64,000 nt of DNA from Methanosarcinales archaeon Methan_01 (lineage in GTDB: Archaea > Halobacteriota > Methanosarcinia > Methanotrichales > Methanotrichaceae): NCBI GenBank assembly GCA_001602645.1, contig LUYE01000018.1:1-64000 (forward strand), in the 5' to 3' direction. The position numbers and the translations under genes are program-made. Each line of letters starts with the position of its first letter. Positions within the stretch are counted from its first letter, which is position 1. Of this stretch, positions 1-7,589 are shown piece by piece. Under the pieces are notes generated by a model. The model was not told the DNA's origin. It saw nothing but the letters and a program-made list of their open reading frames with translations, and ran no database searches.

Positions 1-57
1 GGGGTCTGTGGAGGATTAATATTAGTGCTGGCATACTATTTGCTGGCGGTTGCGTGA
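1..57 (+). CDS. mtrG: MtrG C-terminus (partial; starts before the window)
   Basis: The first frame reads a short hydrophobic C-terminal segment (leucine-, valine- and alanine-rich with two tyrosines) ending at a TGA, ten bases before the mtrH start. MtrG is the small subunit of the membrane-bound methyl-H4MPT:coenzyme M methyltransferase and has a single C-terminal membrane helix, which fits what is seen. The usual order mtrEDCBAFGH places mtrG directly before mtrH. Only 18 residues are visible, so the call rests mainly on position. Confidence 0.7.
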   Translation, partial: GVCGGLILVLAYYLLAVA

Positions 58-66
58 GGGTTTGAT

Positions 67-1002
67 ATGTTCAGGTTTGACAAGAAACAAGAGGTATTCG
101 AGTTCGGCAAGATCAAGGTGGGAGGTCAGCCCGGCGAGTACCCCACCGTGTGCATAGGGACGATGTTCTACTCCCGGCACAAGATAGTGACCAACGAGGA
201 GAAGGGTATCTTCGATGTGGCTGCCGCAGAGAAGCTCTGGAAGGACCAGGAAGAGATGAGCGACACCACCGGAAACCCCTGCTTCAACCAGATCGTCGCC
301 GAGACGAACGAGGCCATGACCAAGTACCTGGACTGGTTCGTCGAGATATCCGACGCCCCCTTCCTGGTGGACTCCAGCGCCCCGAGCGTGCGGGGCTTCG
401 GCGTCAAGTACGCCACCGAGATCGGCGTCGCCGACCGGGCGATCCACAACTCCATCAACGCCAGCATCACCCCTGAGGAGTTCCAGGCCGTCAAGGAGAG
501 CGACCTCGACGCCGCCATCGTCCTCGCCTTCAACGCCCTCGACTCCACCACCAAGGGGAAGATGGACGTCCTCACCAAGGCAGCGGGAGGCGCAGAGAAG
601 GGGATGCTCGACTACGCCGCCGAGGCGGGGATCACGAGGCCCCTCATCGACGTCGCCGCCATGCCCCTCGGCAGCGGCTCCGGCGCCACCATCAGGGCCG
701 GGATCGCCGTCAAGGCGCTCCTGGGGCTCCCCGTCGGCGCGGGCTACCACAACGGTGCCTCCGCCTGGGACTGGATGAAGAAGTACAAGAAGGTGAACAG
801 GGCAGCCTTCCCGCCGGTGGACATCGGATCGAACCTCGTCGCCGGGATCATGGGAGCCGACTATTACCTATACGGCCCCATCGAGAACGCGACGATGGTC
901 TTCCCAGCAGCGGCCATGGTCGACATCATGTGCGCAGAGAGCGCGAAAGAGCTCGGCATGGAAGTCCTGGACCCGAACCACCCGATCAAGAAGCTGCTCT
1001 AA
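67..1002 (+). CDS. mtrH: Tetrahydromethanopterin S-methyltransferase subunit H
   Basis: MtrH catalyses transfer of the methyl group from methyl-tetrahydro(sarcina/methano)pterin to the corrinoid carried by MtrA, the first half-reaction of the sodium-pumping Mtr complex. The 311-residue length is normal. The N-terminus (MFRFDKKQEVFEFGKIKVGG) and the DSSAPSVRGFGVKYA stretch near residue 103 are typical of the family, which has a TIM-barrel fold related to MetH-type methyltransferases. It is the last gene of the mtr operon: mtrG ends ten bases upstream and a T-rich terminator follows. In an acetoclastic methanogen this step carries the main carbon flux. Start ATG at 67 follows a GTGAGGGT-like ribosome site. 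Confidence 0.97.
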   Translation: MFRFDKKQEVFEFGKIKVGGQPGEYPTVCIGTMFYSRHKIVTNEEKGIFDVAAAEKLWKDQEEMSDTTGNPCFNQIVAETNEAMTKYLDWFVEISDAPFLVDSSAPSVRGFGVKYATEIGVADRAIHNSINASITPEEFQAVKESDLDAAIVLAFNALDSTTKGKMDVLTKAAGGAEKGMLDYAAEAGITRPLIDVAAMPLGSGSGATIRAGIAVKALLGLPVGAGYHNGASAWDWMKKYKKVNRAAFPPVDIGSNLVAGIMGADYYLYGPIENATMVFPAAAMVDIMCAESAKELGMEVLDPNHPIKKLL

Positions 1003-1011
1003 ACCACCCCC

Positions 1012-1032
1012 TTTTTTCTTTTTTTCCTTTTT
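1012..1032 (+). terminator. Oligo-T terminator after mtrH
   Basis: Three pyrimidine-rich runs of T separated by single C or CC follow the mtrH stop within ten bases. This is the typical archaeal intrinsic terminator. The next gene has its own ribosome site just downstream. Confidence 0.7.
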
Positions 1033-1043
1033 GAGGTGCCTCC

Positions 1044-1754
1044 TTGCCGATTTCTGTAGAGATCAGGGCAGCCATCGGCGACGTCCGTTTCAAGTGCCAG
1101 CGATGCGGCTCCTGCTGCCATCACCGCCGACCCCAGGAGTTCGACGACCTCATCCCCCCCGAGAGGATGGCGGAGTTTTTGGAGAAGAGCAACCTGATCT
1201 ACCTGACGGAGAGGGACATCGACGCCATCAGCAAGAGGACGGGCATGGTGCCGGAGGAGTTCGTCGACACCCTCTACCAGGAGAAGAGGGGGTCGGTGAG
1301 GGTCGAGGAAGGCGGGGGAAAGGTGATCCTAGACCTCCCGGTGATGAGGTCGAGGGAGTCGGACGGATCCTGCGTCTTCTTCGAGGAGGGCAGAGGCTGC
1401 ACCATCTACCCCGTGAGGCCGACGGCCTGCCGCCTCTTCCCCTTCGTCGTCGCGGAAAGAACCGGACCCGGGGGCGGGATCATCCTCGAGATAGGCTACA
1501 ACCCCACCTGCCCCGGGATTGGAGAGGGGAAGGAGCCGGATAAAAAAAGGCTCGAGAAGCTCGTCGCTGGCCAGTTCGCCGAGAGGATGGGGTCGGTCGG
1601 ACCCGTCGTCCAGAGGCTGAGGATGGAGGGGAAGATCCAAGCCCAGGCCCGGATCTATCGGACGATGCCGGGAAAGAAGAAGCTGGAGGAGGAGAGGGCA
1701 GAGGAGAAGATTCGGGAGGGGGCCGACGATGCGGCACTGCCCCGGAACCCCTGA
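1044..1754 (+). CDS. YkgJ-family cysteine-cluster protein
   Basis: The protein has 236 residues. The N-terminal CQRCGSCC motif (about residues 19-26), a central cysteine, a second pair near CRLFPF and a late CPG give the cysteine pattern of the YkgJ/FliB-like family, predicted to bind zinc or an Fe-S cluster. The function of the family is not established; members are common in methanogens. The start is TTG at 1044, chosen because GAGGTG lies eight bases upstream. The stop abuts the stop of the convergent aminotransferase with no bases between. The C-terminus is charged and lysine/glutamate-rich. Confidence 0.85.
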   Translation: MPISVEIRAAIGDVRFKCQRCGSCCHHRRPQEFDDLIPPERMAEFLEKSNLIYLTERDIDAISKRTGMVPEEFVDTLYQEKRGSVRVEEGGGKVILDLPVMRSRESDGSCVFFEEGRGCTIYPVRPTACRLFPFVVAERTGPGGGIILEIGYNPTCPGIGEGKEPDKKRLEKLVAGQFAERMGSVGPVVQRLRMEGKIQAQARIYRTMPGKKKLEEERAEEKIREGADDAALPRNP

Positions 1755-2903
1755 TCATCTCCTCTCCCTATCCACCAGATACTCCTCGATCCGATCGAGC
1801 CCCTCGGCGATCCTCTCGATGGAGTTCGCGTAGGAGAAGCGGAGGTACCCCTCGCCTTCGGCGCCGAAGTCGATCCCGGGCGCGACGCCGACGCGGGCCC
1901 GCTCCAGGATCTCGAAGGCGAGGCTGTAGGAGTCGGCCGATATGTGCCTTGCATTTGCGAAGACGTAGAAGGCGCCCGTCGGCTCGGCGGCGATCCCGAA
2001 GCCCAGCTTCCGAAGCCGCCGGACCATATACCGACGCCTTTCGTCGTAGGTCCGCCTCATCCTTTCGACGTCCTCGCCGGCGTCCCGGAGGGCGGCGATC
2101 CCCGCCCTCTGGACGGCGGAGTTCGCGCAGATGAAGAGGTTCTGCTGCATCTTCTGGATCGGCCTGATGAACTTTTGCGGCGCGATCAGGTATCCGAGCC
2201 GAAGGCCCGTCATGGCGTAGAGCTTCGAGAAGCCGTTGAGGACGATGGCATCGTCGGTGAACTCCAGGATCGAGCGCTCGCGTCCAACGTAGACTAGGCC
2301 GTGGTATATCTCGTCGGATATGACCCGGACCCCGAGTTGCGCGATCTCCTCCATCCTCTCGCCGGATAGGACCGTCCCCGTGGGGTTCGAGGGCGAGTTG
2401 ATGACGAGCGCCCGGGTCCGCGAGGTGATCCGTCTGGCGACCATCTCCGCCGAGAGCTGGAAGCCGTCCTCCTCGCAGATGGGGACGGGGACCGGCACCC
2501 CGCCCGCAAACCGGATGAAGTTCGGGTAGCAGGCGTAGCCGGGGTCGGAGATGATCACCTCATCTCCCGCCTCCAGGAGGAGGGAGAAGACGAGCATCAT
2601 CGCCGGCGACGTCCCGGAGGAGACGACGATCCTCTCGGGGTCGACGGAGACGCCGTAACGGTCGGCGTAGTGCTCGGCGATCGCCTCCCGGAGCTCGAAG
2701 TCGCCGAGGCTGTGGGTGTAGTGGGTGTGGCCTTCCGCGAGGGCGGCCGCGACCGCCTCCCGGACCGGCCCCGGGATATCGAAGTCCGGCTCGCCCACCT
2801 CCAGGTGGACGACGTCGATCCCCTGGCGCTCCATCGCATGGGCGCGCTCCAAAACGTCCATCACCAAAAAGGGGGTCATCTCCTCGGCTCGTCGTGAGAT
2901 CAT
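1755..2903 (-). CDS. PLP-dependent aminotransferase, class I/II
   Basis: A fold-type I aminotransferase of 382 residues. The N-terminal VGEPDFDIP motif binds substrate carboxylate, the NSPSNPTGTV motif contacts PLP, DEIYHGLVY follows, and SKLYAMTGLRLGY carries the PLP lysine (SK) and phosphate-binding arginine. It resembles aspartate/aromatic aminotransferases of archaea; the exact amino donor cannot be read from sequence. Start ATG at 2903 is preferred over GTG at 2915, since the GTG lies within the GAGGTG ribosome site. It is monocistronic and convergent with the YkgJ protein. Confidence 0.9.
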   Translation of the reverse strand: MISRRAEEMTPFLVMDVLERAHAMERQGIDVVHLEVGEPDFDIPGPVREAVAAALAEGHTHYTHSLGDFELREAIAEHYADRYGVSVDPERIVVSSGTSPAMMLVFSLLLEAGDEVIISDPGYACYPNFIRFAGGVPVPVPICEEDGFQLSAEMVARRITSRTRALVINSPSNPTGTVLSGERMEEIAQLGVRVISDEIYHGLVYVGRERSILEFTDDAIVLNGFSKLYAMTGLRLGYLIAPQKFIRPIQKMQQNLFICANSAVQRAGIAALRDAGEDVERMRRTYDERRRYMVRRLRKLGFGIAAEPTGAFYVFANARHISADSYSLAFEILERARVGVAPGIDFGAEGEGYLRFSYANSIERIAEGLDRIEEYLVDRERR

Positions 2904-3030
2904 GTCAGTGGGCACCTCTACTGAGGAACGAATTGAGTCGATAAGGAGAATAGATCTTTCGATCGGGATTTATGATGAGCTATGAACCTCTACTATACCG
3001 TCGACCGTTTTATACGGATTCGCCGTCCGC

Positions 3031-3314
3031 CTTCACCCCACCTTCAGCTGCGCCTCGACGGGCTCGTCGAGAAAGGACCTCCTCACCTCCGCGGCGTAGT
3101 CCCACAGGTCTGCGCAGGCATCGCACTCCCACGCCCGCTCCTCCATCACCCGAACCAGATCCAGAAGCGTGCCGTAGAGGAGCGGCGCCGCCTCCCGGAG
3201 CCTCGCGTCGAAGCCGCTCGCTTCCGCCCCCGCCGGGATAAGCCTGCAGCCTCCGGCGCCGTCCCAGGCCATGCAACCTGCCAGGAGGCAGGCCCGCGCC
3301 ACGAAGGGGCAGGC
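3031..3314. repeat. Direct repeat, copy 1 (about 284 bp)
   Basis: This stretch and 4289-4572 align without gaps over the same length and differ at only scattered positions. Both encode the C-terminal three quarters of the small cysteine-rich protein on the minus strand. Together they bracket the HEPN-MNT pair. Confidence 0.85.
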
Positions 3315-3389
3315 TTTGCCTCCGCCACCTCTTTCTCGCCCTCTCTCCGATCCGTCGCCATCTTCACCGCCTCCGAGCCGATTTCCCAA
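3033..3389 (-). CDS. Small cysteine-rich conserved protein, copy 1 (apparent N-terminal frameshift)
   Basis: Unrecognised family. The readable core has CPFVARACLL, GCMAW, GGCRL and a later CDAC, suggesting a metal or Fe-S site, followed by a helical tail. It closely matches the protein at 4291-4644. Its N-terminus does not match: the counterpart of the copy-2 start (M-A-T-D-R-R from ATG at 3361) lies in another frame, and one base appears lost near 3314 just before the first CPF motif. The frame given here opens at TTG 3389 through a glycine/arginine-rich stretch that looks like out-of-frame sequence. It may be a pseudogene or may start later. Confidence 0.5.
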   Translation of the reverse strand: MGNRLGGGEDGDGSERGRERGGGGKACPFVARACLLAGCMAWDGAGGCRLIPAGAEASGFDARLREAAPLLYGTLLDLVRVMEERAWECDACADLWDYAAEVRRSFLDEPVEAQLKVG

Positions 3390-3458
3390 GCCGTTTTCAC
3401 CTGTTCAGGGATGGTTATTGCTGGCTGATCCTATTTGCTATTGTTGGAAAAAACAGGT

Positions 3459-3833
3459 TCAGCCCTTCCGATCACCTTCGGCAGCTTTGAGTTTTTCGAC
3501 GATTTTTTCAATGGAGGCACGCAGGGGAGGTAGGTCCCGGCGAACGGTCTCAAATACCCTCTGCAGGTTTACCCCGAAGTAATCATGGCTCAGCTTATCT
3601 CGCATCCCCGCCATCTCTCTCCATGGAAGATCAGGATACTCCCGGCGAATATCGGGAGGGATTTTCTTGGAGGCTTCACCTACGATCTCCAGCGCCCTGA
3701 CCGCTGCAAAGTTGGTCTTTTCATCCGCTTCGAAAGCAGTGTAATCCATATCTACTACAAAGCTCTCTGCGCTCTCAATCGCATCGAGGATGTCCTGGAG
3801 ATAGTCGAGCAACTCGCGTTTCCCGGTCCTCAA
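3459..3833 (-). CDS. hepT: HEPN-domain toxin of a HEPN-MNT module (HepT-like, DUF86)
   Basis: The 124-residue all-alpha protein carries RDKLSHDY near residue 80, an exact Rx4HxY motif, the ribonuclease signature of HepT toxins. Family members cleave RNA and are silenced when the partner MNT protein AMPylates the tyrosine of this motif. The reading frame overlaps the upstream nucleotidyltransferase by four bases (TTGA), so the two are translationally coupled in antitoxin-toxin order. The start is TTG. All motif residues are present, so the toxin looks intact. Confidence 0.88.
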   Translation of the reverse strand: MRTGKRELLDYLQDILDAIESAESFVVDMDYTAFEADEKTNFAAVRALEIVGEASKKIPPDIRREYPDLPWREMAGMRDKLSHDYFGVNLQRVFETVRRDLPPLRASIEKIVEKLKAAEGDRKG

Positions 3834-4180
3834 ACCGTCTCGACCTCCTCCAGGATGCGACGACCTATGGCGGGCTTGAGGGTGCTTCTCTCCACCAGGT
3901 CCACCTTCGCCCCCAAGAGATCGCTCAAATGGTTTTCTAGGGCGATGAACTCCAGAAGGGTCAGCGGCTTCTCACCCTCCACCAGATCCACCAGAAGGTC
4001 GATGTCGCTCTCCTCATCAGCCTCACCCCGGATATAGGAGCCAAAGATCCCAAGAGATGTCACCTTGTAGCGACTGGTGAGCTCTGGCATGTGAGACCTC
4101 AGAATTCGGGCGATCTCCTCTGCGGTCTTTACCCTCCCTTGAGATTGGGATCGCGGTTTCCTCTTTGACGATGTGGTCAA
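3830..4180 (-). CDS. mntA: MNT-domain nucleotidyltransferase antitoxin (MntA-like)
   Basis: The protein has a minimal nucleotidyltransferase fold with GSYIRGEADEESDIDLLV, which fits the GSx10DxD active-site pattern of MntA antitoxins that transfer AMP to HepT. Start TTG at 4180 is preferred because GGAGG lies five bases upstream; a longer frame from GTG 4207 has no ribosome site. The N-terminus is basic and serine-rich. It sits directly upstream of hepT with a four-base overlap. The module lies between the two direct repeats at 3031-3314 and 4289-4572. Confidence 0.87.
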   Translation of the reverse strand: MTTSSKRKPRSQSQGRVKTAEEIARILRSHMPELTSRYKVTSLGIFGSYIRGEADEESDIDLLVDLVEGEKPLTLLEFIALENHLSDLLGAKVDLVERSTLKPAIGRRILEEVETV

Positions 4181-4288
4181 TTTAACCTCCGGCCCCCCTC
4201 CGGCCACCTTTTCTTTTTTCAGCTCAACCTCTCGGAAGAAATATCTTTCACCGACCAGACTTAAAACCCAACCGTCTTATCTCCGCAC

Positions 4289-4572
4289 CTTCACCCCACC
4301 TTCAGCTGCGCCTCGATCAGATCGTCGAGAAAGCTCCTCCTCACCTCCTGGGCGTAGTCCCAGAGGTCGGCGCAGGCATCGCACTCCCGCGCCCGCTCCT
4401 CCATCACCCGCACCAGGTCCAGAAGCGAGCCGTAGAGGAGCGGCGCCGCCTGGCGAAGGCGCGCGTCGAAGCCGCTCGCTTCCGCCCCCGCCGGGATAAG
4501 CCTGCAGCCTCCGGCGCCGTCCCAGGCCATGCAACCTCCCAGGAGGCAGGCCCGGGCCACGAAGGGGCAGGC
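4289..4572. repeat. Direct repeat, copy 2 (about 284 bp)
   Basis: Second copy of the repeat described at 3031-3314, in the same orientation and of the same length. It covers most of the intact cysteine-rich gene. Confidence 0.85.
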
Positions 4573-4644
4573 CCGCGCCTCCGAGTTCACGTCTCTTCGA
4601 TCCGTCATGATCTTTGCCACCAGCCGAGGGAATCGACCTGACAT
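4291..4644 (-). CDS. Small cysteine-rich conserved protein, copy 2 (intact)
   Basis: About 100-117 residues, family not recognised. CPFVARACLLGGCMAW, GGCRL and CDAC supply six cysteines that could ligate a metal; the remainder is predicted helical and ends in EAQLKVG. The most natural start is the internal ATG at 4606 (MTDRRDVN...), giving 104 residues; a longer frame opens at 4644. It is the better preserved of two near-identical copies. The neighbouring HEPN-MNT pair suggests a transferred or duplicated cassette, but no functional link can be shown. Confidence 0.65.
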   Translation of the reverse strand: MSGRFPRLVAKIMTDRRDVNSEARACPFVARACLLGGCMAWDGAGGCRLIPAGAEASGFDARLRQAAPLLYGSLLDLVRVMEERARECDACADLWDYAQEVRRSFLDDLIEAQLKVG

Positions 4645-4882
4645 CTCGAGGATCTCTTCAGCCTGATATTATATCAGCGTTCTCCAGGATCGCAGGAGAT
4701 CTTCGATCTGATATTCAACTTTTCTTCTATGTCCTGAGGCTGGCTCCAGCCGTATCTCGCACGAAATTCGGGTTTGATATGACAGAAATAGGATGAAATC
4801 AGAGGATATTTGGTTATTTATTAATTTTCATGCAAATTAAGCATATCTCTGCGGATCAGCAAAGTTTTCCAGCAAGACAAGA

Positions 4883-4892
4883 TTTTAAATAA
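4883..4892 (+). promoter_or_regulatory. TATA box for the secreted beta-propeller gene
   Basis: TTTTAAATAA in an AT-rich context is a good archaeal TATA box. Initiation about 25 bases downstream (near 4913) would give a leader of about 150 bases that contains the paired structure at 4928-5047. Confidence 0.55.
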
Positions 4893-4927
4893 CATGCAGA
4901 CCGAGATAATTATTTAGTTCTGTATCG

Positions 4928-5047
4928 CGGACGGACCTCAGATCCATCGACAGGCCCTATCCGCTAGACCATCTACAAGAAAGAGATGGTTCGGGCCGGC
5001 TCTGGCGAAAGATCCCGATCCGGGAATCTTCTGCTCGGGTCCGTCCG
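4928..5047 (+). promoter_or_regulatory. Structured 5' leader, candidate cis-regulatory RNA
   Basis: CGGACGGACC at 4928-4937 is the exact reverse complement of GGTCCGTCCG at 5038-5047, giving a ten-pair closing stem that ends five bases before the AGGAGG ribosome site. Inside it GGCCC (4953-4957) pairs with GGGCC (4993-4997), and ACCATCT (4968-4974) pairs with AGATGGT (4984-4990). A third hairpin lies at 5011-5028. A closed multi-stem junction next to a ribosome site resembles a riboswitch layout. I do not recognise a known class. The rest of the 4645-5058 gap is AT-rich and shows no gene. Confidence 0.45.
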
Positions 5048-5064
5048 GATTAGGAGGTTTGCTC

Positions 5065-5985
5065 ATGATGAAAAAACCCTTAACAGCGGCGATCCTCGCG
5101 CTATTATTGCTGGCATCGCCGACCTTTGGGGCCGATGTCGCCTCAGTCAAGGATATGCCCACCACAGAGATGAAGCCGGGGACGATGACCGGCATGGAGA
5201 GGTTCAACCCCATCTACTACGCCGACGGGGGCGAGGTGGCCGGATCGGTATACTACGCCGGCACCGCCACCGCACCCGACAACATCATCTACACGAGGCC
5301 CTCGGGGAGGCTCTACAGCTTCACCTTCCATCCGGGGGTCCCCGAGAAGCTCTACTACGCCAACGCCAACGAGTTCAACATTTACTTGACCGCTGAGACC
5401 GGGTCCGGCTGGTCCGCTGAGACCACCATCTTCACCCACACCACCTACGTCAGGGACATAGCCTTCGCCTTCGACCAGAACGGGAACATCGGCCTCTACT
5501 TCAGCGAGGCGACGGGGGCTGGCGGCGACGGCAAGATCTACCGGGTCGACGGAGCCGCCGCGACCCCGATCTATACCGTCAAGCTCGCGGACGTCGGCGG
5601 ATTCTGGGCCGGGGACTTCGCCTTCGATTATGAAGGAAACCTCTACCTCAGCTCAGGAAATAGGGTTCCAGCCAGCATATACAAGGTCGCCACCGGCACA
5701 GGGGCTGTGACCAAGATCTTCGACTCGACCGACGGCTCCATAGCCGGCCTCGTCTACCGGGGCGGCCGCCTCTACTACGCCGACTGGCGCCAGAGCGTAT
5801 ACCGCCTCGATTTGAGCAGCATGACGAGCACCCTCTACTACACCAACCCCGCAAGGCAGTGGCTATCCGACGTCGGGTTCAAGGAGAGGAGGGACGCCGC
5901 CGGCAGCCGACCGACGGTCGGAACTTACGCCCGATTTTCTACGATGCCGACCGTCGTGACGCCGAAGGTCCTGATGCCCGTCTGA
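5065..5985 (+). CDS. Secreted beta-propeller-like protein of unknown function
   Basis: About 306 residues with a clear signal peptide (lysines, then a leucine/alanine core, cleavage near TFGA-D). The mature part has repeated short segments such as GRLYSFTF, GKIYRVDG, GNLYLSSG, GRLYYADW and SVYRLDL, about 40-50 residues apart, as in NHL/YncE-type beta-propellers. No catalytic motif is visible; ligand binding or a cell-surface role is likely. Start ATG at 5065 follows AGGAGG by seven bases; a TTG at 5059 is too close to the site. Expression probably depends on the structured leader upstream. Confidence 0.75.
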   Translation: MMKKPLTAAILALLLLASPTFGADVASVKDMPTTEMKPGTMTGMERFNPIYYADGGEVAGSVYYAGTATAPDNIIYTRPSGRLYSFTFHPGVPEKLYYANANEFNIYLTAETGSGWSAETTIFTHTTYVRDIAFAFDQNGNIGLYFSEATGAGGDGKIYRVDGAAATPIYTVKLADVGGFWAGDFAFDYEGNLYLSSGNRVPASIYKVATGTGAVTKIFDSTDGSIAGLVYRGGRLYYADWRQSVYRLDLSSMTSTLYYTNPARQWLSDVGFKERRDAAGSRPTVGTYARFSTMPTVVTPKVLMPV

Positions 5986-6108
5986 TCCGAGGGGTGCCCG
6001 ACCGCCCCTCGCTCCGCCATTTTTCGATAGATCCCGCCCAGGGGTCAGATCCAGGCCTTACCCATCCCCACCATCCCTCCGGGGAGAGGCGGCCGGACCG
6101 GCGGCGGA

Positions 6109-7011
6109 TCAGCCCTCCGTCTCAGGAGCCGCGATGCCGTTTCGCCTCCCGGCCAGGACGGAGAGGAGGATGTAAAAGGCCGTCTCGGTGAGGATGCAGA
6201 CCGCCGCCGGGACCCCCGCCCGAGGGCCGAAGAGGAGAAGGGCGACGGCGGCGGTGAGCCCCAGGTTCTTGAAGGAGCCGAAGAGGGTGAGGGCGATCCT
6301 CTGAGGCCTCGCGACCCCGCAGGCGGTCGAGATGGCGTAAACGGCCGCCCCCGACGCGAAGGTCCGGGCGAAGGCGATGAGGAGAACCCCACCTACCTCC
6401 GTCGATATGGCTGTGCTGTTCAGCCCCACCACGATGTAGGTGACGGCGAAGAGGCCTCCGTTGATGGGGTGGGCCGGATCGATCCTCACGCTGCCGACGT
6501 ATCTTGAGACGATGAGGGGAAGGAGGATCAGAAGGAGGACGATCTTCGCCGTCTCCCCGACTCCCACCCCCGCCCCCTCTCCCGCCTCCCCGGAGAAGAG
6601 GAGGACGATCAGGGGCATGAGGAGGAGGGACGCGACATAGGATAGGGCCTCCGAGTAGAGGGCGAGGCGGACGTCGCCGGCGAGAAGCCTCGTCAGGGGG
6701 ACGACGGCCACCGCCGGCGGGGCCGCGGCCATAACGACAAAACCCAGCCAGAACGCCCCCTCCTCCAGGAGAACGGAGGCGAAGAGGAGGATGAGGCCGG
6801 ATAAGAAGAGGTAGTTGAGGAGAAATCCGACGGCAGCCCCTCGGATCGGCGGGATGTCTAGGTCGAGGCCAGCCATGGAGAAGGCCATCATCAGGAAGAG
6901 CGCCGGCATCACCAGAGGCTCAAGCCTCGCGGCCGGCTCCGGCAATATAAATCCCAGGGCCACGGCCACCGTCAGGATTAGGGCGGTATTTTTATGGAGG
7001 CTTGTCTGCAC
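6109..7011 (-). CDS. BASS-family (bile acid:sodium symporter-like) membrane transporter
   Basis: About 300 residues with eight to ten hydrophobic helices, compatible with the BASS/arsenite-permease-like fold. Typical features are the helix-breaking AAAPPAVAV segment near residue 100 and GSFKNLGL near residue 245, which matches the conserved crossover region. Family members move organic anions, often with sodium; the substrate here cannot be named. The start is GTG. It is monocistronic, and the neighbouring genes do not suggest a pathway. Confidence 0.75.
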   Translation of the reverse strand: MQTSLHKNTALILTVAVALGFILPEPAARLEPLVMPALFLMMAFSMAGLDLDIPPIRGAAVGFLLNYLFLSGLILLFASVLLEEGAFWLGFVVMAAAPPAVAVVPLTRLLAGDVRLALYSEALSYVASLLLMPLIVLLFSGEAGEGAGVGVGETAKIVLLLILLPLIVSRYVGSVRIDPAHPINGGLFAVTYIVVGLNSTAISTEVGGVLLIAFARTFASGAAVYAISTACGVARPQRIALTLFGSFKNLGLTAAVALLLFGPRAGVPAAVCILTETAFYILLSVLAGRRNGIAAPETEG

Positions 7012-7244
7012 GTTTTGACCTTGCGCCGGTTTTACGTCGTCTCTTCAAACCCCTTAGCCCGGGAGGATATCCCCTTTGCGTTCGGGTTGTTGGGTGGAAG
7101 ACCTGATGAAGATCGAGACGAAGATCGATTAGAGGAACAGGAAAAACGAAGAGAAGAAACAGGATCGAAGAATCTTCATCCACTCTAAACGGCCCTGAGC
7201 AGCCTAGGGCTGCGCAGGCCATTTTATTATAAAAGCTTATGAGT

Positions 7245-7475
7245 TCAGACCTTGTGGGCTATGGCGAACCTTCGCATGACCCTGTCGATGGATATCGTGG
7301 CCTTGTCCCCGACCTTTGTCTCAGAGACGAAGATGACGAAGCCCTCAACCCTGGCGATGCCGTCTCCCTGCCTCGATACGTCCTCAATCTCCACTTCATA
7401 CGTCTTTCCAGCTTCTACTGGAGAAGAGCTTGTGAATCCACCACTGGTGAAGGATCCTCTATCGTTCCCGTACAC
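7245..7475 (-). CDS. TRAM-domain RNA-binding protein
   Basis: The 76-residue protein ends in a TRAM domain: VEAGKTYEVEIEDVSRQGDG, GFVIFVSET and VGDKATISI are its hallmarks. Small stand-alone TRAM proteins of methanogens bind RNA and act as cold-responsive RNA chaperones. A serine/glycine-rich N-terminal tail precedes the domain. The start is GTG. A strong TATA box lies about 70 bases upstream at 7541-7554, so the gene is transcribed alone. Confidence 0.88.
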   Translation of the reverse strand: MYGNDRGSFTSGGFTSSSPVEAGKTYEVEIEDVSRQGDGIARVEGFVIFVSETKVGDKATISIDRVMRRFAIAHKV

Positions 7476-7540
7476 TCATTTCACATCCATTTGCGAAAAA
7501 CCGTAAAAACAGCTTCGCACATTGGCTGTCAACAACTGGG

Positions 7541-7554
7541 AGCTATATAAACCT
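7541..7554 (-). promoter_or_regulatory. TATA box for the TRAM gene
   Basis: On the minus strand the sequence reads AGGTTTATATAGCT, a near-consensus archaeal TATA box. Transcription would start about 25 bases downstream, leaving a short leader before the TRAM start codon. Confidence 0.65.
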
Positions 7555-7589
7555 ATGTATGCTCAACCCCATCGAGCAATCTGGATGAA

